Assembly (NCBI RefSeq): GCF_039969785.1
Contig: NZ_JBDVNC010000007.1
Span: forward strand, 1 to 64,000
DNA: 64,000 nucleotides
DNA from: Shimia sp039969785
GTDB taxonomy: Bacteria; Pseudomonadota; Alphaproteobacteria; Rhodobacterales; Rhodobacteraceae
Direction of reading: 5' to 3'
The notes under the pieces: model-generated
What the model saw: the letters and a program-made list of their open reading frames with translations, nothing else
Database searches by the model: none
Told to the model about the DNA's origin: nothing
In this document: positions 23,547 to 32,335 of the stretch, one piece after another
How the letters are laid out: the number at the start of each line of letters is the position of its first letter
How positions within the stretch are numbered: position 1 is the first letter of the stretch
Translations under genes and position numbers: made by a program

Positions 23547-25760
23547 ATGGACGGAAATGATGTCGGACAATCGGGCAAGTGCCCTGTCATGCACGGTCAG
23601 GCGACGCTTGGGGTCAATTCAAACAGCGACTGGTGGCCCAATCAGCTGAACTTGAAGATACTGCACCAACACTCAAACCTGTCTGATCCCATGAACGGTG
23701 GGTTTGATTATGCCGAGGCGTTCAAATCGTTGGATTACGATGCGCTGAAACAAGACCTCTATGCTTTGATGACAGACTCGCAGGACTGGTGGCCCGCCGA
23801 CTATGGCCATTACGGCGGCTTGTTTATTCGTATGGCGTGGCATTCGGCCGGCACCTATCGCAGCAGCGATGGCCGGGGTGGAGGCTCAACAGGCAATCAG
23901 CGGTTTGCACCGCTCAACAGCTGGCCCGATAACGGCAATCTGGACAAAGCCCGCCGCCTGCTGTGGCCCATCAAACAGAAATACGGAAATCAGATTTCCT
24001 GGGCTGACCTGATGATTTTGGCAGGCAATTGCGCCATCGAATCGATGGGCGGAAAAACGTTTGGATTTGCAGGCGGACGCGCCGATATTTGGGAGCCAGA
24101 AGAAGATATCTATTGGGGTGCGGAAACCGAATGGCTGGCCACAAGTGATCAGGCCAACAGCCGCTATTCCGGTGACCGCGATCTGGACAACCCGCTGGCA
24201 GCTGTTCAGATGGGTCTGATCTATGTGAACCCCGAAGGCCCAGATGCAAATCCAGACCCGGTTCTGTCTGGCAATGATGTGATCGACACGTTTGGGCGCA
24301 TGGCAATGACCCCCGAAGAAACCGTCGCCCTGGTCGCTGGCGGGCACACATTTGGCAAGGCGCACGGCGCAGGGAATCCCGATCTTGTAGGCGCAGAACC
24401 CGAAGCCGCCGCGATCGAACATATGGGGCTTGGCTGGATCAACGCACATGGTAGCGGCAAGGCAGGTGACACAACTACATCCGGTATCGAAGGCGCCTGG
24501 AAACCCAACCCGACCCAGTGGGACAACGGCTATTTTGACGTTCTGTTTGGCTATGAATGGGAACTGACCAAAAGCCCGGCAGGCGCACAACAATGGGTTG
24601 CCAAAGACGTCGCCCCCGAACACATGGTTGTCGACGCACATGATCCGGACAAAATGCACGCGCCTATGATGACCACGGCGGACATGTCACTACGCATGCA
24701 TCCGGAACTGGAGCCATTTTCGCGCAATTTCCACGATAACCCCGACGCATTTGCCGACGCGTTTGCACGAGCATGGTTCAAACTGACCCATCGCGATATG
24801 GGCCCGCGCTCTTTGTATATTGGGCCAGAAGTTCCAGCCGAAGAACTGATTTGGCAGGACAATGTACCGGCTGTAGATCACGATCTGATCGACGCTGCGG
24901 ATCAAACAGCCCTAAAGGCTCAGATTGCGGCATCTGACTTGTCTGTCGGCGAATTGGTGTCCACGGCCTGGTGCTCTGCATCAACATTCCGTGGATCAGA
25001 CAAACGCGGTGGCGCGAATGGCGCGCGTATCCGGCTGACACCACAAAAGGACTGGCAAGCCAACGAACCGACTCAGCTGGCGCGCGTGCTGGGCGTCTTA
25101 ACGGACATCCAAGAGACCTTTAATGCCGCGCAATCGGGCAACAAGCGGGTGTCACTGGCAGACCTGATTGTTCTGGCCGGGAACTCTGGTGTGGAACAGG
25201 CGGCCAAAGCCGGTGGTCATGATGTCTCGGTTCCGTTTGCACCGGGGCGCACCGATGCCTCAGAGGAACAGACTGACGCTGACTCGTTTGATGTTCTGGA
25301 GCCACCTGCCGATGGTTTCCGCAATTTTCAGAAGGCAGAGTATGCTGTTTCGCCGGAAGAACTGCTGTTGGATCGTGCACAGTTGCTGACATTGACCGCG
25401 CCGGAAATGACCGCGCTGATCGGCGGCATGCGGACAATAGGTGCCAATCATGGGCAAACCTCGCATGGTGTACTGACAAATCGCCCCGGTGCGCTGAGCA
25501 ATGACTTCTTTGTCAACTTGCTCGACATGGGCACCAAATGGGCACCTGCGGCGGATACTCCGGGCGTCTATAATGGCCAGGATCGCCAATCCGGCGCACA
25601 GCGTTGGACAGCAACTCGCGTAGACCTTGCCATCGGTTCAAATTCGCAACTGCGTGCCCTGGCCGAAGTTTATGGGGCTTCTGACGGCGAAGCCAGGCTG
25701 GTTTCTGATTTTGTTGCGGCCTGGAACAAAGTCATGAACGCGGATCGGTTCGATTTGTAA
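23547..25760 (+). CDS. katG: Catalase-peroxidase
   Basis: Haem enzyme that removes hydrogen peroxide. 737 residues from the ATG at 23547, which has a TGGAGG ribosome site; the frame is open upstream but lacks homology. The distal haem pocket is R95, W98 and H99 (RMAWHSAGTYR). Two tandem peroxidase-like halves are present, and the proximal histidine lies in VALVAGGHTFGKAHG. Divergent from oxyR and followed by a strong terminator. Confidence 0.98.
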   Translation: MDGNDVGQSGKCPVMHGQATLGVNSNSDWWPNQLNLKILHQHSNLSDPMNGGFDYAEAFKSLDYDALKQDLYALMTDSQDWWPADYGHYGGLFIRMAWHSAGTYRSSDGRGGGSTGNQRFAPLNSWPDNGNLDKARRLLWPIKQKYGNQISWADLMILAGNCAIESMGGKTFGFAGGRADIWEPEEDIYWGAETEWLATSDQANSRYSGDRDLDNPLAAVQMGLIYVNPEGPDANPDPVLSGNDVIDTFGRMAMTPEETVALVAGGHTFGKAHGAGNPDLVGAEPEAAAIEHMGLGWINAHGSGKAGDTTTSGIEGAWKPNPTQWDNGYFDVLFGYEWELTKSPAGAQQWVAKDVAPEHMVVDAHDPDKMHAPMMTTADMSLRMHPELEPFSRNFHDNPDAFADAFARAWFKLTHRDMGPRSLYIGPEVPAEELIWQDNVPAVDHDLIDAADQTALKAQIAASDLSVGELVSTAWCSASTFRGSDKRGGANGARIRLTPQKDWQANEPTQLARVLGVLTDIQETFNAAQSGNKRVSLADLIVLAGNSGVEQAAKAGGHDVSVPFAPGRTDASEEQTDADSFDVLEPPADGFRNFQKAEYAVSPEELLLDRAQLLTLTAPEMTALIGGMRTIGANHGQTSHGVLTNRPGALSNDFFVNLLDMGTKWAPAADTPGVYNGQDRQSGAQRWTATRVDLAIGSNSQLRALAEVYGASDGEARLVSDFVAAWNKVMNADRFDL

Positions 25761-25794
25761 GGCACGACGGACCGCAATTGGGTCTTAACCACTG

Positions 25795-25828
25795 GTCTGA
25801 CGCGCTCCCTGATCGCGTCAGACTTTTT
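25795..25828 (+). terminator. katG terminator
   Basis: A 10-base-pair perfect stem (GTCTGACGCG at 25795-25804 with CGCGTCAGAC at 25814-25823) followed by TTTTTCTTTT. It lies between convergent katG and thiD. Confidence 0.92.
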
Positions 25829-25848
25829 CTTTTGCGCTGGGTAAAGCT

Positions 25849-26565
25849 TTATTCTGCGATCCAGCGGTGGAGATAGTCTTTGGCATTGCGACATGCCTCG
25901 CGCGTGTCCTGGCCATTGGCCATATGACACGCCACGGCTGTTGCCAGCGAACACCCGGTTCCGCGCTTGTTTTGCCTGAGCCGGGGCAGGCAAAACCTGC
26001 ACGCGCCCACAGTGTCGAAAAGATGATCGCAACACATATCCCCCTGGCCGTGCCCACCCTTTATCAAAACGACGCGCGCGCCTTGGGCACACAGTTCTTG
26101 TGCCTGAAGTGCCAGGTCATGCTCGCAATCGGCAATGGGACGGTTGCTCAATATGGCCGCTTCGTCGAGGTTGGGCGTTACAATATCTGCGATGGTAAAC
26201 AGGCATTTTAATGCTGCGCTGTCGCCCAGAGTACCTCCCGAGGAGGCACGCAAAACCGGATCCAAAACGACCGGAACACGCCTGTTGGTCAGCGCATCGG
26301 CGATGGCATTTGTGGCAGATTGGCTACCGGTCATTCCAATTTTGACGGCATCCGGTGGGGTATCTTCAAAAGCTGCCATAATCTGCGAGCCAATCACGGA
26401 CGCGGGCATTTCATGGATGGCAGACACGGCCGAGTTCGTCTGGGCAGTGACACAGGTCACGACTGGTTTGGCAAAACACGCCAGATCATGCGCAACAGCG
26501 CAATCACGGGTCAGCCCGGCACCGCCGCTGCTGTCTGTGCCACCGATCAGCAATACACGCTTCAT
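25849..26565 (-). CDS. thiD: Hydroxymethylpyrimidine/phosphomethylpyrimidine kinase
   Basis: Phosphorylates HMP and HMP-phosphate in thiamine synthesis. 238 residues from the ATG at 26565; ribokinase-fold motifs IGGTDSSGGAGLTRDC at the N-terminus and GTGCSLATAVACHMA (anion hole, catalytic region) near the C-terminus. Last gene of the thi operon, overlapping thiF by 4 bases. Confidence 0.93.
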   Translation of the reverse strand: MKRVLLIGGTDSSGGAGLTRDCAVAHDLACFAKPVVTCVTAQTNSAVSAIHEMPASVIGSQIMAAFEDTPPDAVKIGMTGSQSATNAIADALTNRRVPVVLDPVLRASSGGTLGDSAALKCLFTIADIVTPNLDEAAILSNRPIADCEHDLALQAQELCAQGARVVLIKGGHGQGDMCCDHLFDTVGACRFCLPRLRQNKRGTGCSLATAVACHMANGQDTREACRNAKDYLHRWIAE

Positions 26566-27536
26566 GCGCAGGCGCTCGCGGCGAGAATGGCAAGGGTTTC
26601 GTGCCCTTTTGACCGCAATTCCGTTGCGGCCCGCCATGCACGCAATCCGGTTGAGCAACACAAAACGACACGTTTGTCAGACTCAATCGTCACGTCACGT
26701 GCCTCTCGCCTTGTCAGCCGTTTGGCATACGGGACAACAGGGTTCGGTGCTTCGCTGGTATCGCGCAATTCTATCACGTGATCCTCTGTCGACAGGTCCG
26801 CTTTTTCCAGAAAGGAGATTGCATTTGGTGGTTCCGGTGCCCCAAGAAAGGCAAATCCGCCAAACCGAAGATGTTGCAAATCCAGTGTTATCATCTGACC
26901 CAGTGGCGACGGGTCATGCTGTAACACAACCTGCAACGCCATCTGCGCCTGCAGCGCCCCGATCATGCCGACGACCGGCCCCAGAACACCCGCGCTGGCA
27001 CATGTTTCGCCCCTGTCTGGCAAGTCAGGGAACACCGCGCGCAGCGATGGCGCGCCAACCGGGCCACAAAATCCGCCTGCATATCCTGTCTGACCCAGAG
27101 CGCTGGCTGCGATCAATGGTTTCCGGTGCGCCTGACACGTGTCGGACAGAATGTAGGACACGGCAAAACTGTCTGCAGCGTCAATGACAACATCTGCCTG
27201 CGCCACGAATGTTGACGCATTTCCGGGATGCAAAGACAGATGATGGGCCTCAATTCTAACCTCCGGGTTGGAGGCCAGCAGATGCGCACGCGCAGCATGA
27301 ACCTTGGCCTGTCCCAAATCGGACATGCGATACAGAGGCTGACGGTGCAGGTTGCTTTCTTCAACATGATCAGGGTCGATGAGGGTCACAACCCCAACGC
27401 CGGCCCCCGCCAGATATTGCAGAACAGGGCTTCCCAACCCGCCCGCCCCGACGACCAGAACATGCGCGCGCGCCAAACGCGCTTGGCCCTCGGTGCCCAC
27501 TTCGGGCAGGATCATCTGGCGTGCATATCGGTTCAT
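26562..27536 (-). CDS. thiF: ThiF/MoeB-type adenylyltransferase with C-terminal rhodanese-like domain
   Basis: A 324-residue E1-like enzyme. Start MNRYARQMILPEVG at 27536. The ATP-binding GAGGLGSPVLQYLAGAGVG loop and the D-x-VEESNLHRQ block are present. It adenylates the C-terminal glycine of ThiS. The last 70 residues contain RVVLCCSTGLRAWRAATELR, a rhodanese-type persulfide loop, so sulfur transfer may be built in. Two CxxC zinc pairs of MoeB are not obvious. It overlaps thiE (4 bases) and thiD (4 bases). Confidence 0.85.
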   Translation of the reverse strand: MNRYARQMILPEVGTEGQARLARAHVLVVGAGGLGSPVLQYLAGAGVGVVTLIDPDHVEESNLHRQPLYRMSDLGQAKVHAARAHLLASNPEVRIEAHHLSLHPGNASTFVAQADVVIDAADSFAVSYILSDTCQAHRKPLIAASALGQTGYAGGFCGPVGAPSLRAVFPDLPDRGETCASAGVLGPVVGMIGALQAQMALQVVLQHDPSPLGQMITLDLQHLRFGGFAFLGAPEPPNAISFLEKADLSTEDHVIELRDTSEAPNPVVPYAKRLTRREARDVTIESDKRVVLCCSTGLRAWRAATELRSKGHETLAILAASACA

Positions 27537-28129
27537 GTCGCACACGCCCGGATCCACATGCGGGTTTGCGCTTCGGGGTCGTCGGCTTGCTGAATGTCCG
27601 TGACAACTGCAGCGCTGTCAGCTCCGGCGGCAAAGACACCGGGCAAACGATCAGGCGTGAGGCCACCAATGGCCACAAGTGGCGTTTGACCCGCCATTTT
27701 CTTCCATCGGCTCACCCGGTCCAGCCCCTGAGGCGCCCAACTCATCTTTTTCAGAAGCGTCGGATAGACCGGCCCAAGGGCGACATAAGCAGGGTCATGC
27801 GACAGCGCGCGGTCAAGCTCGGCTTCGTCATGGGTAGACAGACCAAACCGGATGCCCGCCCGTCTGAGTGCCGCAAAGTCCGCCTGCGCCATATCCTCTT
27901 GCCCAAGATGGACAAACCCACAGCCCAGCTCAATCGCGGCCTGCCAGTAGTCGTTGACGACAAGTTGGGCCCGATGCACAGCACAGAAATCGCGGGCCCG
28001 CGCAATCTGGCGGCGCACCTCGGTCATAGGCTGATCTTTGATCCGCAACTGGACGAGCCGAACACCATGCGGAACAAGCAGTTCGAGCCGTCCAACATGA
28101 CCGACAATCAGATAAAATCGCTCCATCAT
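27533..28129 (-). CDS. thiE: Thiamine phosphate synthase
   Basis: Couples HMP-PP and the thiazole phosphate to thiamine phosphate. 198 residues, TIM-barrel; VRLVQLRIKD is the conserved strand, FVHLGQEDM the pyrophosphate/metal region, YVALGPVYPT and VAIGGLTPDR the C-terminal strands. Start overlaps the thiG stop by ATGA. The window holds thiC, thiD, thiE, thiF, thiG, thiO and thiS, so the pathway is nearly complete. Confidence 0.9.
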   Translation of the reverse strand: MMERFYLIVGHVGRLELLVPHGVRLVQLRIKDQPMTEVRRQIARARDFCAVHRAQLVVNDYWQAAIELGCGFVHLGQEDMAQADFAALRRAGIRFGLSTHDEAELDRALSHDPAYVALGPVYPTLLKKMSWAPQGLDRVSRWKKMAGQTPLVAIGGLTPDRLPGVFAAGADSAAVVTDIQQADDPEAQTRMWIRACAT

Positions 28130-28893
28130 GCCAGCTCCGCCAAGCCAAGGATTGGTGTCGATGGAACGGCCATATCGCGCCGGTCCATTGGGTCGGCGTT
28201 GTATCCGGCGCGCCCGGCCTCAATCGCCCGCGCCATGGCCCGTGCCATTTCTTTCGGGTTACCTGCTTTGGCGACCGCCGTGTTCAACAAGACCGCATCC
28301 ATGCCCAACTCCATCGCCAGCGTAGCATCCGAAGGTCGTCCGATCCCGGCATCCACGATCAGTGGAACATCTGAAAAATGCGCCCGCATTGCCCGCAAGG
28401 CGCCGGGATTTCGCAATCCCTGACCTGACCCAATCGGCGCACCCCATGGCATCAAAACCTGACAGCCTGCCTCTATCAGCCTTTCGCCAACCACCAGATC
28501 ATCGGTGGTATACGGGAACACCTTGAAGCCATCATCAGACAGAATGCGCGCCGCTTCGACCAAGGCGAAGACGTCAGGTTGCAAGGTGTCGGAATGTCCG
28601 ATCACCTCAAGCTTGATCCAGTCGGTGTTGAAAACCTCGCGCGCCATATGCGCCGTTGTCACGGCCTCTTGGACTGAATGACATCCCGCTGTATTGGGCA
28701 GGATGCGGCAATTGGATTGCCGGAGCAGATCAAAAAATCCTGCCCCCGATCCATCTGCCGTTTCGCGGCGCAACGAGACGGTTATGATCTCCGCACCACT
28801 TTCTCTGATCGCGTCAAGCAACACTGCAGGTGATGGATACTGCGCCGTACCCAACATCAAGCGCGACGAAATTTCCGTATCATAAAGCTGCAT
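28126..28893 (-). CDS. thiG: Thiazole synthase
   Basis: Condenses deoxyxylulose 5-phosphate, dehydroglycine and ThiS-thiocarboxylate. 255 residues; the Schiff-base lysine is K94 in TDWIKLEVIG, with MPWGAPIGSGQGL and PLIVDAGIGRPSDA downstream. Three bases downstream of the thiS stop. Confidence 0.96.
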   Translation of the reverse strand: MQLYDTEISSRLMLGTAQYPSPAVLLDAIRESGAEIITVSLRRETADGSGAGFFDLLRQSNCRILPNTAGCHSVQEAVTTAHMAREVFNTDWIKLEVIGHSDTLQPDVFALVEAARILSDDGFKVFPYTTDDLVVGERLIEAGCQVLMPWGAPIGSGQGLRNPGALRAMRAHFSDVPLIVDAGIGRPSDATLAMELGMDAVLLNTAVAKAGNPKEMARAMARAIEAGRAGYNADPMDRRDMAVPSTPILGLAELA

Positions 28894-28896
28894 TAT

Positions 28897-29094
28897 TCAT
28901 CCCCCTTGCATCGGGGCCAAGATTTCCAACTTGTCGCCTTCGGTCAGGGCTGTCGTTTCGCGCGCCATATTGGGAATGAAACGCCCGTTCAACGCGGTTG
29001 CCATGGCGTTCGAAGTGAAACCCAGTTCGCTTAATGCTACTGACATAATCCTGCTGGTCACTTCATGCGGGACGGCGTTCACGATAATCTTCAT
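28897..29094 (-). CDS. thiS: Sulfur-carrier protein ThiS
   Basis: A 65-residue ubiquitin-like sulfur carrier starting MKIIVNAVPHEV at 29094 and ending in the required Gly-Gly (APMQGG). Its start lies 32 bases inside the 3' end of thiO. The open frame runs further upstream, but that part has no similarity to ThiS. Confidence 0.92.
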   Translation of the reverse strand: MKIIVNAVPHEVTSRIMSVALSELGFTSNAMATALNGRFIPNMARETTALTEGDKLEILAPMQGG

Positions 29095-30031
29095 GTGTAT
29101 GTTCCTGAAAAAACTGTTGTGCCAATTGGCCCGCCAACGCGGGGGCCAACAGGAATCCGTGGCGGTAGAGCCCATTGATGTGGGTGGTGGCGCCCTGTTG
29201 GCGCAGGCGAGGGATGTTATCCGCAAAGGCAGGGCGCAACCCGACTCCGGTTTCAACCAGACTGGCTTCGCCCAAGCCCGGATGCAGGGCGAAGGCCGCA
29301 CCCAGAATTTCGAGCATCGAACGCACTGTGATCGGCCGTGTCGAATTGCTTTCGATCATCGTCGCGCCAATCATATAACCCCCCTGACCGCGCGGCACGA
29401 GATATAGCGGGATACGCGGATGCAACAGCCTTATGGTTCGAGTCAAAATCACGTCCTTCGCCTCGATGATCGCCATTTCACCGCGCACAAACCGCAAATC
29501 AGGTAGGTTTGAGGCCGCCCCTCGGCAATCGACATCAACTTGTTCCGGTGCGGGCGTTTCATAGCGGATTTCAACGCCCAGCGCCTGAACTGCTGCCGTC
29601 AGATCCAATAAGGCGCGACGTGGGTCCAGATGCGCCTCGTCCTCAAAGAAAAGCGCTTGATTAAAGCGCCCCTCCATTTCGGGTTCCAACCGTGCCACCC
29701 CGGCTGCGTCAATCAACTTGTGCCCTTGGGTCCGGCGCGCGAACCGGGCCAGCTCGGTGTGATCTCTGGGCGGTGTCACAACCAGCGTTCCACGTCTTTC
29801 CACTGGTGTGATCTGCTCCCACCAGCCAATCGCACCGGCACCCAGCCTGACCACTTCGGCGTCGGCGGTTTCACCTTCACACCACGGTGCCAGCATACCT
29901 CCGGCAAACCAGGAACATGGATTTTCAGTGGGCGATTCCATCGCCTCGAACACAGTCACTTGCGCACCGCGAGACGCCAGCTCCCATGCACAGGCCAGAC
30001 CTGCCACGCCTGCCCCGGCAATGGTGATCAC
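29063..30031 (-). CDS. thiO: Glycine oxidase ThiO
   Basis: FAD enzyme that oxidises glycine to the iminoacetate needed by ThiG under oxygen. 322 residues; Rossmann loop GAGVAGLACAWELASRGAQVTVFE at the N-terminus and a DAO-type fold with QGGYMIGATMIESNS and GVGLRPAFADNIP blocks. Its presence rather than thiH points to an aerobic route. Overlaps thiC by 4 bases and thiS by 32. Confidence 0.93.
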   Translation of the reverse strand: MITIAGAGVAGLACAWELASRGAQVTVFEAMESPTENPCSWFAGGMLAPWCEGETADAEVVRLGAGAIGWWEQITPVERRGTLVVTPPRDHTELARFARRTQGHKLIDAAGVARLEPEMEGRFNQALFFEDEAHLDPRRALLDLTAAVQALGVEIRYETPAPEQVDVDCRGAASNLPDLRFVRGEMAIIEAKDVILTRTIRLLHPRIPLYLVPRGQGGYMIGATMIESNSTRPITVRSMLEILGAAFALHPGLGEASLVETGVGLRPAFADNIPRLRQQGATTHINGLYRHGFLLAPALAGQLAQQFFQEHTHEDYRERRPA

Positions 30032-31839
30032 TCGCCCGGCTCCAACGCGCTCTGCTCAACAGGCACATAAAGATCGCCAGCCGAACGAAACTTCTCCGCC
30101 ATTGCCTCCATACCCTCTTTCTGAGCTTCCGCGCGGATATCGTGACTGATCCGCATCGAACAGAACTTGGGCCCGCACATGGAACAGAAATGCGCCACCT
30201 TATGAGCCTGTTTTGGCAAGGTCTGATCGTGAAACTCCCGCGCCGTGTCCGGGTCCAGCGACAAGTTGAACTGATCCTCCCAGCGGAACTCGAAACGGGC
30301 TCGCGACAACGCATCGTCGCGCCGTTGCGCTCCGGGCAGGCCTTTGGCCAGATCGGCGGCATGGGCGGCAATTTTGTATGTGATAACCCCGGTTTTGACG
30401 TCGTCCCGATCAGGCAATCCCAGATGTTCCTTGGGCGTCACATAGCACAGCATCGCGCACCCGAACCAACCAATCATCGCAGCCCCGATGCCGCTGGTGA
30501 TGTGGTCATATCCCGGCGCAATATCCGTTGTGAGTGGCCCAAGTGTATAAAACGGTGCCTCATCACAGCACGCTAACTGCTTGTCCATGTTCTCTTTGAT
30601 CTTGTGCATGGCGACGTGGCCCGGGCCTTCGATCATCACCTGACAATCCTTAGCCCACGCGATCTTGGTCAGTTCCCCAAGGGTTTCCAACTCGGCGAAC
30701 TGGGCTTCGTCATTGGCATCGGCAATTGATCCAGGACGCAGGCCGTCGCCCAACGAAAAGGCCACGTCATAGGCACGACAGATATCGCAGATTTCCTCGA
30801 AGTGCTCGTAAAGAAAGCTTTCCTTGTGGTGATGCAGGCACCACTTGGCCATGATCGAGCCACCCCGGCTGACAATTCCGGTCACGCGGTTCACGGTCAT
30901 AGGCACCATATGCAAACGCACACCGGCATGAATGGTAAAGTAATCGACGCCCTGTTCAGCCTGCTCAATCAACGTATCGCGAAAGACGTCCCAAGTCAGG
31001 TCTTCGGCAATGCCGTTTACCTTTTCCAAGGCCTGATACATTGGCACGGTCCCAATCGGAACCGGGCTGTTGCGGATGATCCATTCGCGGGTGTTGTGAA
31101 TGTTACGCCCGGTCGACAAGTCCATCACCGTGTCAGCCCCCCAGCGAATGGACCACACCAATTTGTCGACTTCCTCCTCCATTGACGACGTCACGGCCGA
31201 GGTTCCCATATTGGCGTTTATCTTCACCAGAAAATTGCGACCAATGATCATTGGCTCGGATTCGGGGTGGTTGATATTGGAAGGGATAATCGCGCGTCCC
31301 GCCGCCACTTCGTCGCGTACAAAATCCGGGGTGACATAGTCAGGGATATTTGCGCCCCAATCATTGCCGTCACGATGACACGGGGCCGGCTCGCGCAATT
31401 GGTTTTCGCGAATGGCGATGAACTCCATCTCGGGGGTGATCACACCCGCGCGCGCATAGGCCAGCTGCGTGACGGCCTTGCCATCTTTTGCCCTAAAAGG
31501 GCGCGGGCGTACCGGGAACTCTGGTGTCAGCCTGTCACCCTCAACAAACCCGTTGTCTTCGGGTCTGACGTCACGGCCTTGATACGTTTCAACATCACCG
31601 CGCGCCATGATCCATGGCTTGCGCAATGACGCGAGCCCCTCGCGGATATCGGTCGCAATATCAGGATCAGTGTAAGGTCCGGAGCTGTCATAGACCGGCA
31701 AAGGCGGTTCGCCAGCGGTTGGATGCACAGCAATTTCGCGCATTGGGACCTGAACGTCTGGGTACAGATTGCCCGTAACATATATCTTACGTGACGCGGG
31801 CAATGCGCCCGAAGTGATTTTGGGATTGGGGATATTCAT
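30028..31839 (-). CDS. thiC: Phosphomethylpyrimidine synthase
   Basis: Radical SAM enzyme making HMP-phosphate from aminoimidazole ribotide. 603 residues, full length; the [4Fe-4S] cysteine cluster CSMCGPKFCSM is near the C-terminus. First gene of the thi operon, 114 bases downstream of the TPP riboswitch core. Confidence 0.97.
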   Translation of the reverse strand: MNIPNPKITSGALPASRKIYVTGNLYPDVQVPMREIAVHPTAGEPPLPVYDSSGPYTDPDIATDIREGLASLRKPWIMARGDVETYQGRDVRPEDNGFVEGDRLTPEFPVRPRPFRAKDGKAVTQLAYARAGVITPEMEFIAIRENQLREPAPCHRDGNDWGANIPDYVTPDFVRDEVAAGRAIIPSNINHPESEPMIIGRNFLVKINANMGTSAVTSSMEEEVDKLVWSIRWGADTVMDLSTGRNIHNTREWIIRNSPVPIGTVPMYQALEKVNGIAEDLTWDVFRDTLIEQAEQGVDYFTIHAGVRLHMVPMTVNRVTGIVSRGGSIMAKWCLHHHKESFLYEHFEEICDICRAYDVAFSLGDGLRPGSIADANDEAQFAELETLGELTKIAWAKDCQVMIEGPGHVAMHKIKENMDKQLACCDEAPFYTLGPLTTDIAPGYDHITSGIGAAMIGWFGCAMLCYVTPKEHLGLPDRDDVKTGVITYKIAAHAADLAKGLPGAQRRDDALSRARFEFRWEDQFNLSLDPDTAREFHDQTLPKQAHKVAHFCSMCGPKFCSMRISHDIRAEAQKEGMEAMAEKFRSAGDLYVPVEQSALEPGE

Positions 31840-31952
31840 TTTTGGTGCTCCTCAAGCAGTAACTCAAAAAGACACCAGATGAGCTTCGGCTTGGGAAACC
31901 AGCGGGCCATATGGACCGCCACTTCAGATCGCACATCAGGATAAAGAGCGAT

Positions 31953-32060
31953 GTGCACCCTATGCTTCCTACGCCAGTATCAACTGGGTCAGGTTCAAAG
32001 GGTCGCGACACTGCAGCTATGCTGCTATTCGCCTCTCAGTCTCTCAGTTGAGACTCCCCC
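31953..32060 (-). ncRNA. TPP riboswitch (THI element) upstream of thiC
   Basis: On the minus strand the leader contains the THI-box hallmarks: a GGGGGAGT-like start, CTGAGA followed by GG, ACCCTTTGAACCTGA, and TACTGGCGTAGGAAGCATAGGGTG at the end (CTGATC-type core and the closing stem GCACCCT / AGGGTGC). Thiamine pyrophosphate binding should reduce thiCOSGEFD expression. The stretch 31840-31952 between the aptamer and thiC should hold the expression platform; 32061-32335 holds the promoter area and no gene. Confidence 0.93.
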
Positions 32061-32287
32061 GCGTGGCTTATGGGTAGTCAATTGGCAGATCAAAAACAAG
32101 GCCAGCCGCGAGGGAGCGTCACTTTTTGACGTGTCCGCCCCATGAACGCGACAAGCCCGGCAGCAACATAATCGAGTTTCAAGCGCTCTCTTGCTGATCT
32201 TTAGACGTTTCAATTGACGGGGAAATCAGGCTGTCGTTGGGCGGCTCAAATACCGTCAAATATTTGTGGCATTAATCGATGGAAGTG

Positions 32288-32319
32288 GGGGCGGCAGTCT
32301 CTGTGTGAGATGCCGCCCC
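32288..32319. terminator. Hairpin after the arylsulfatase gene
   Basis: GGGGCGGCA (32288-32296) pairs with TGCCGCCCC (32311-32319), with further pairing inside the loop. It lies just beyond the leftward sulfatase stop at 32336, but no clear T-run follows on either strand, so termination is tentative. Confidence 0.4.
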
Positions 32320-32335
32320 AAGCGTTATAAATCCC

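Noticed and set aside
26135..27187. 350-codon plus-strand frame across thiD and thiF
   Set aside because: Antisense to two overlapping thiamine genes; low-complexity translation rich in Arg and Pro with no family.
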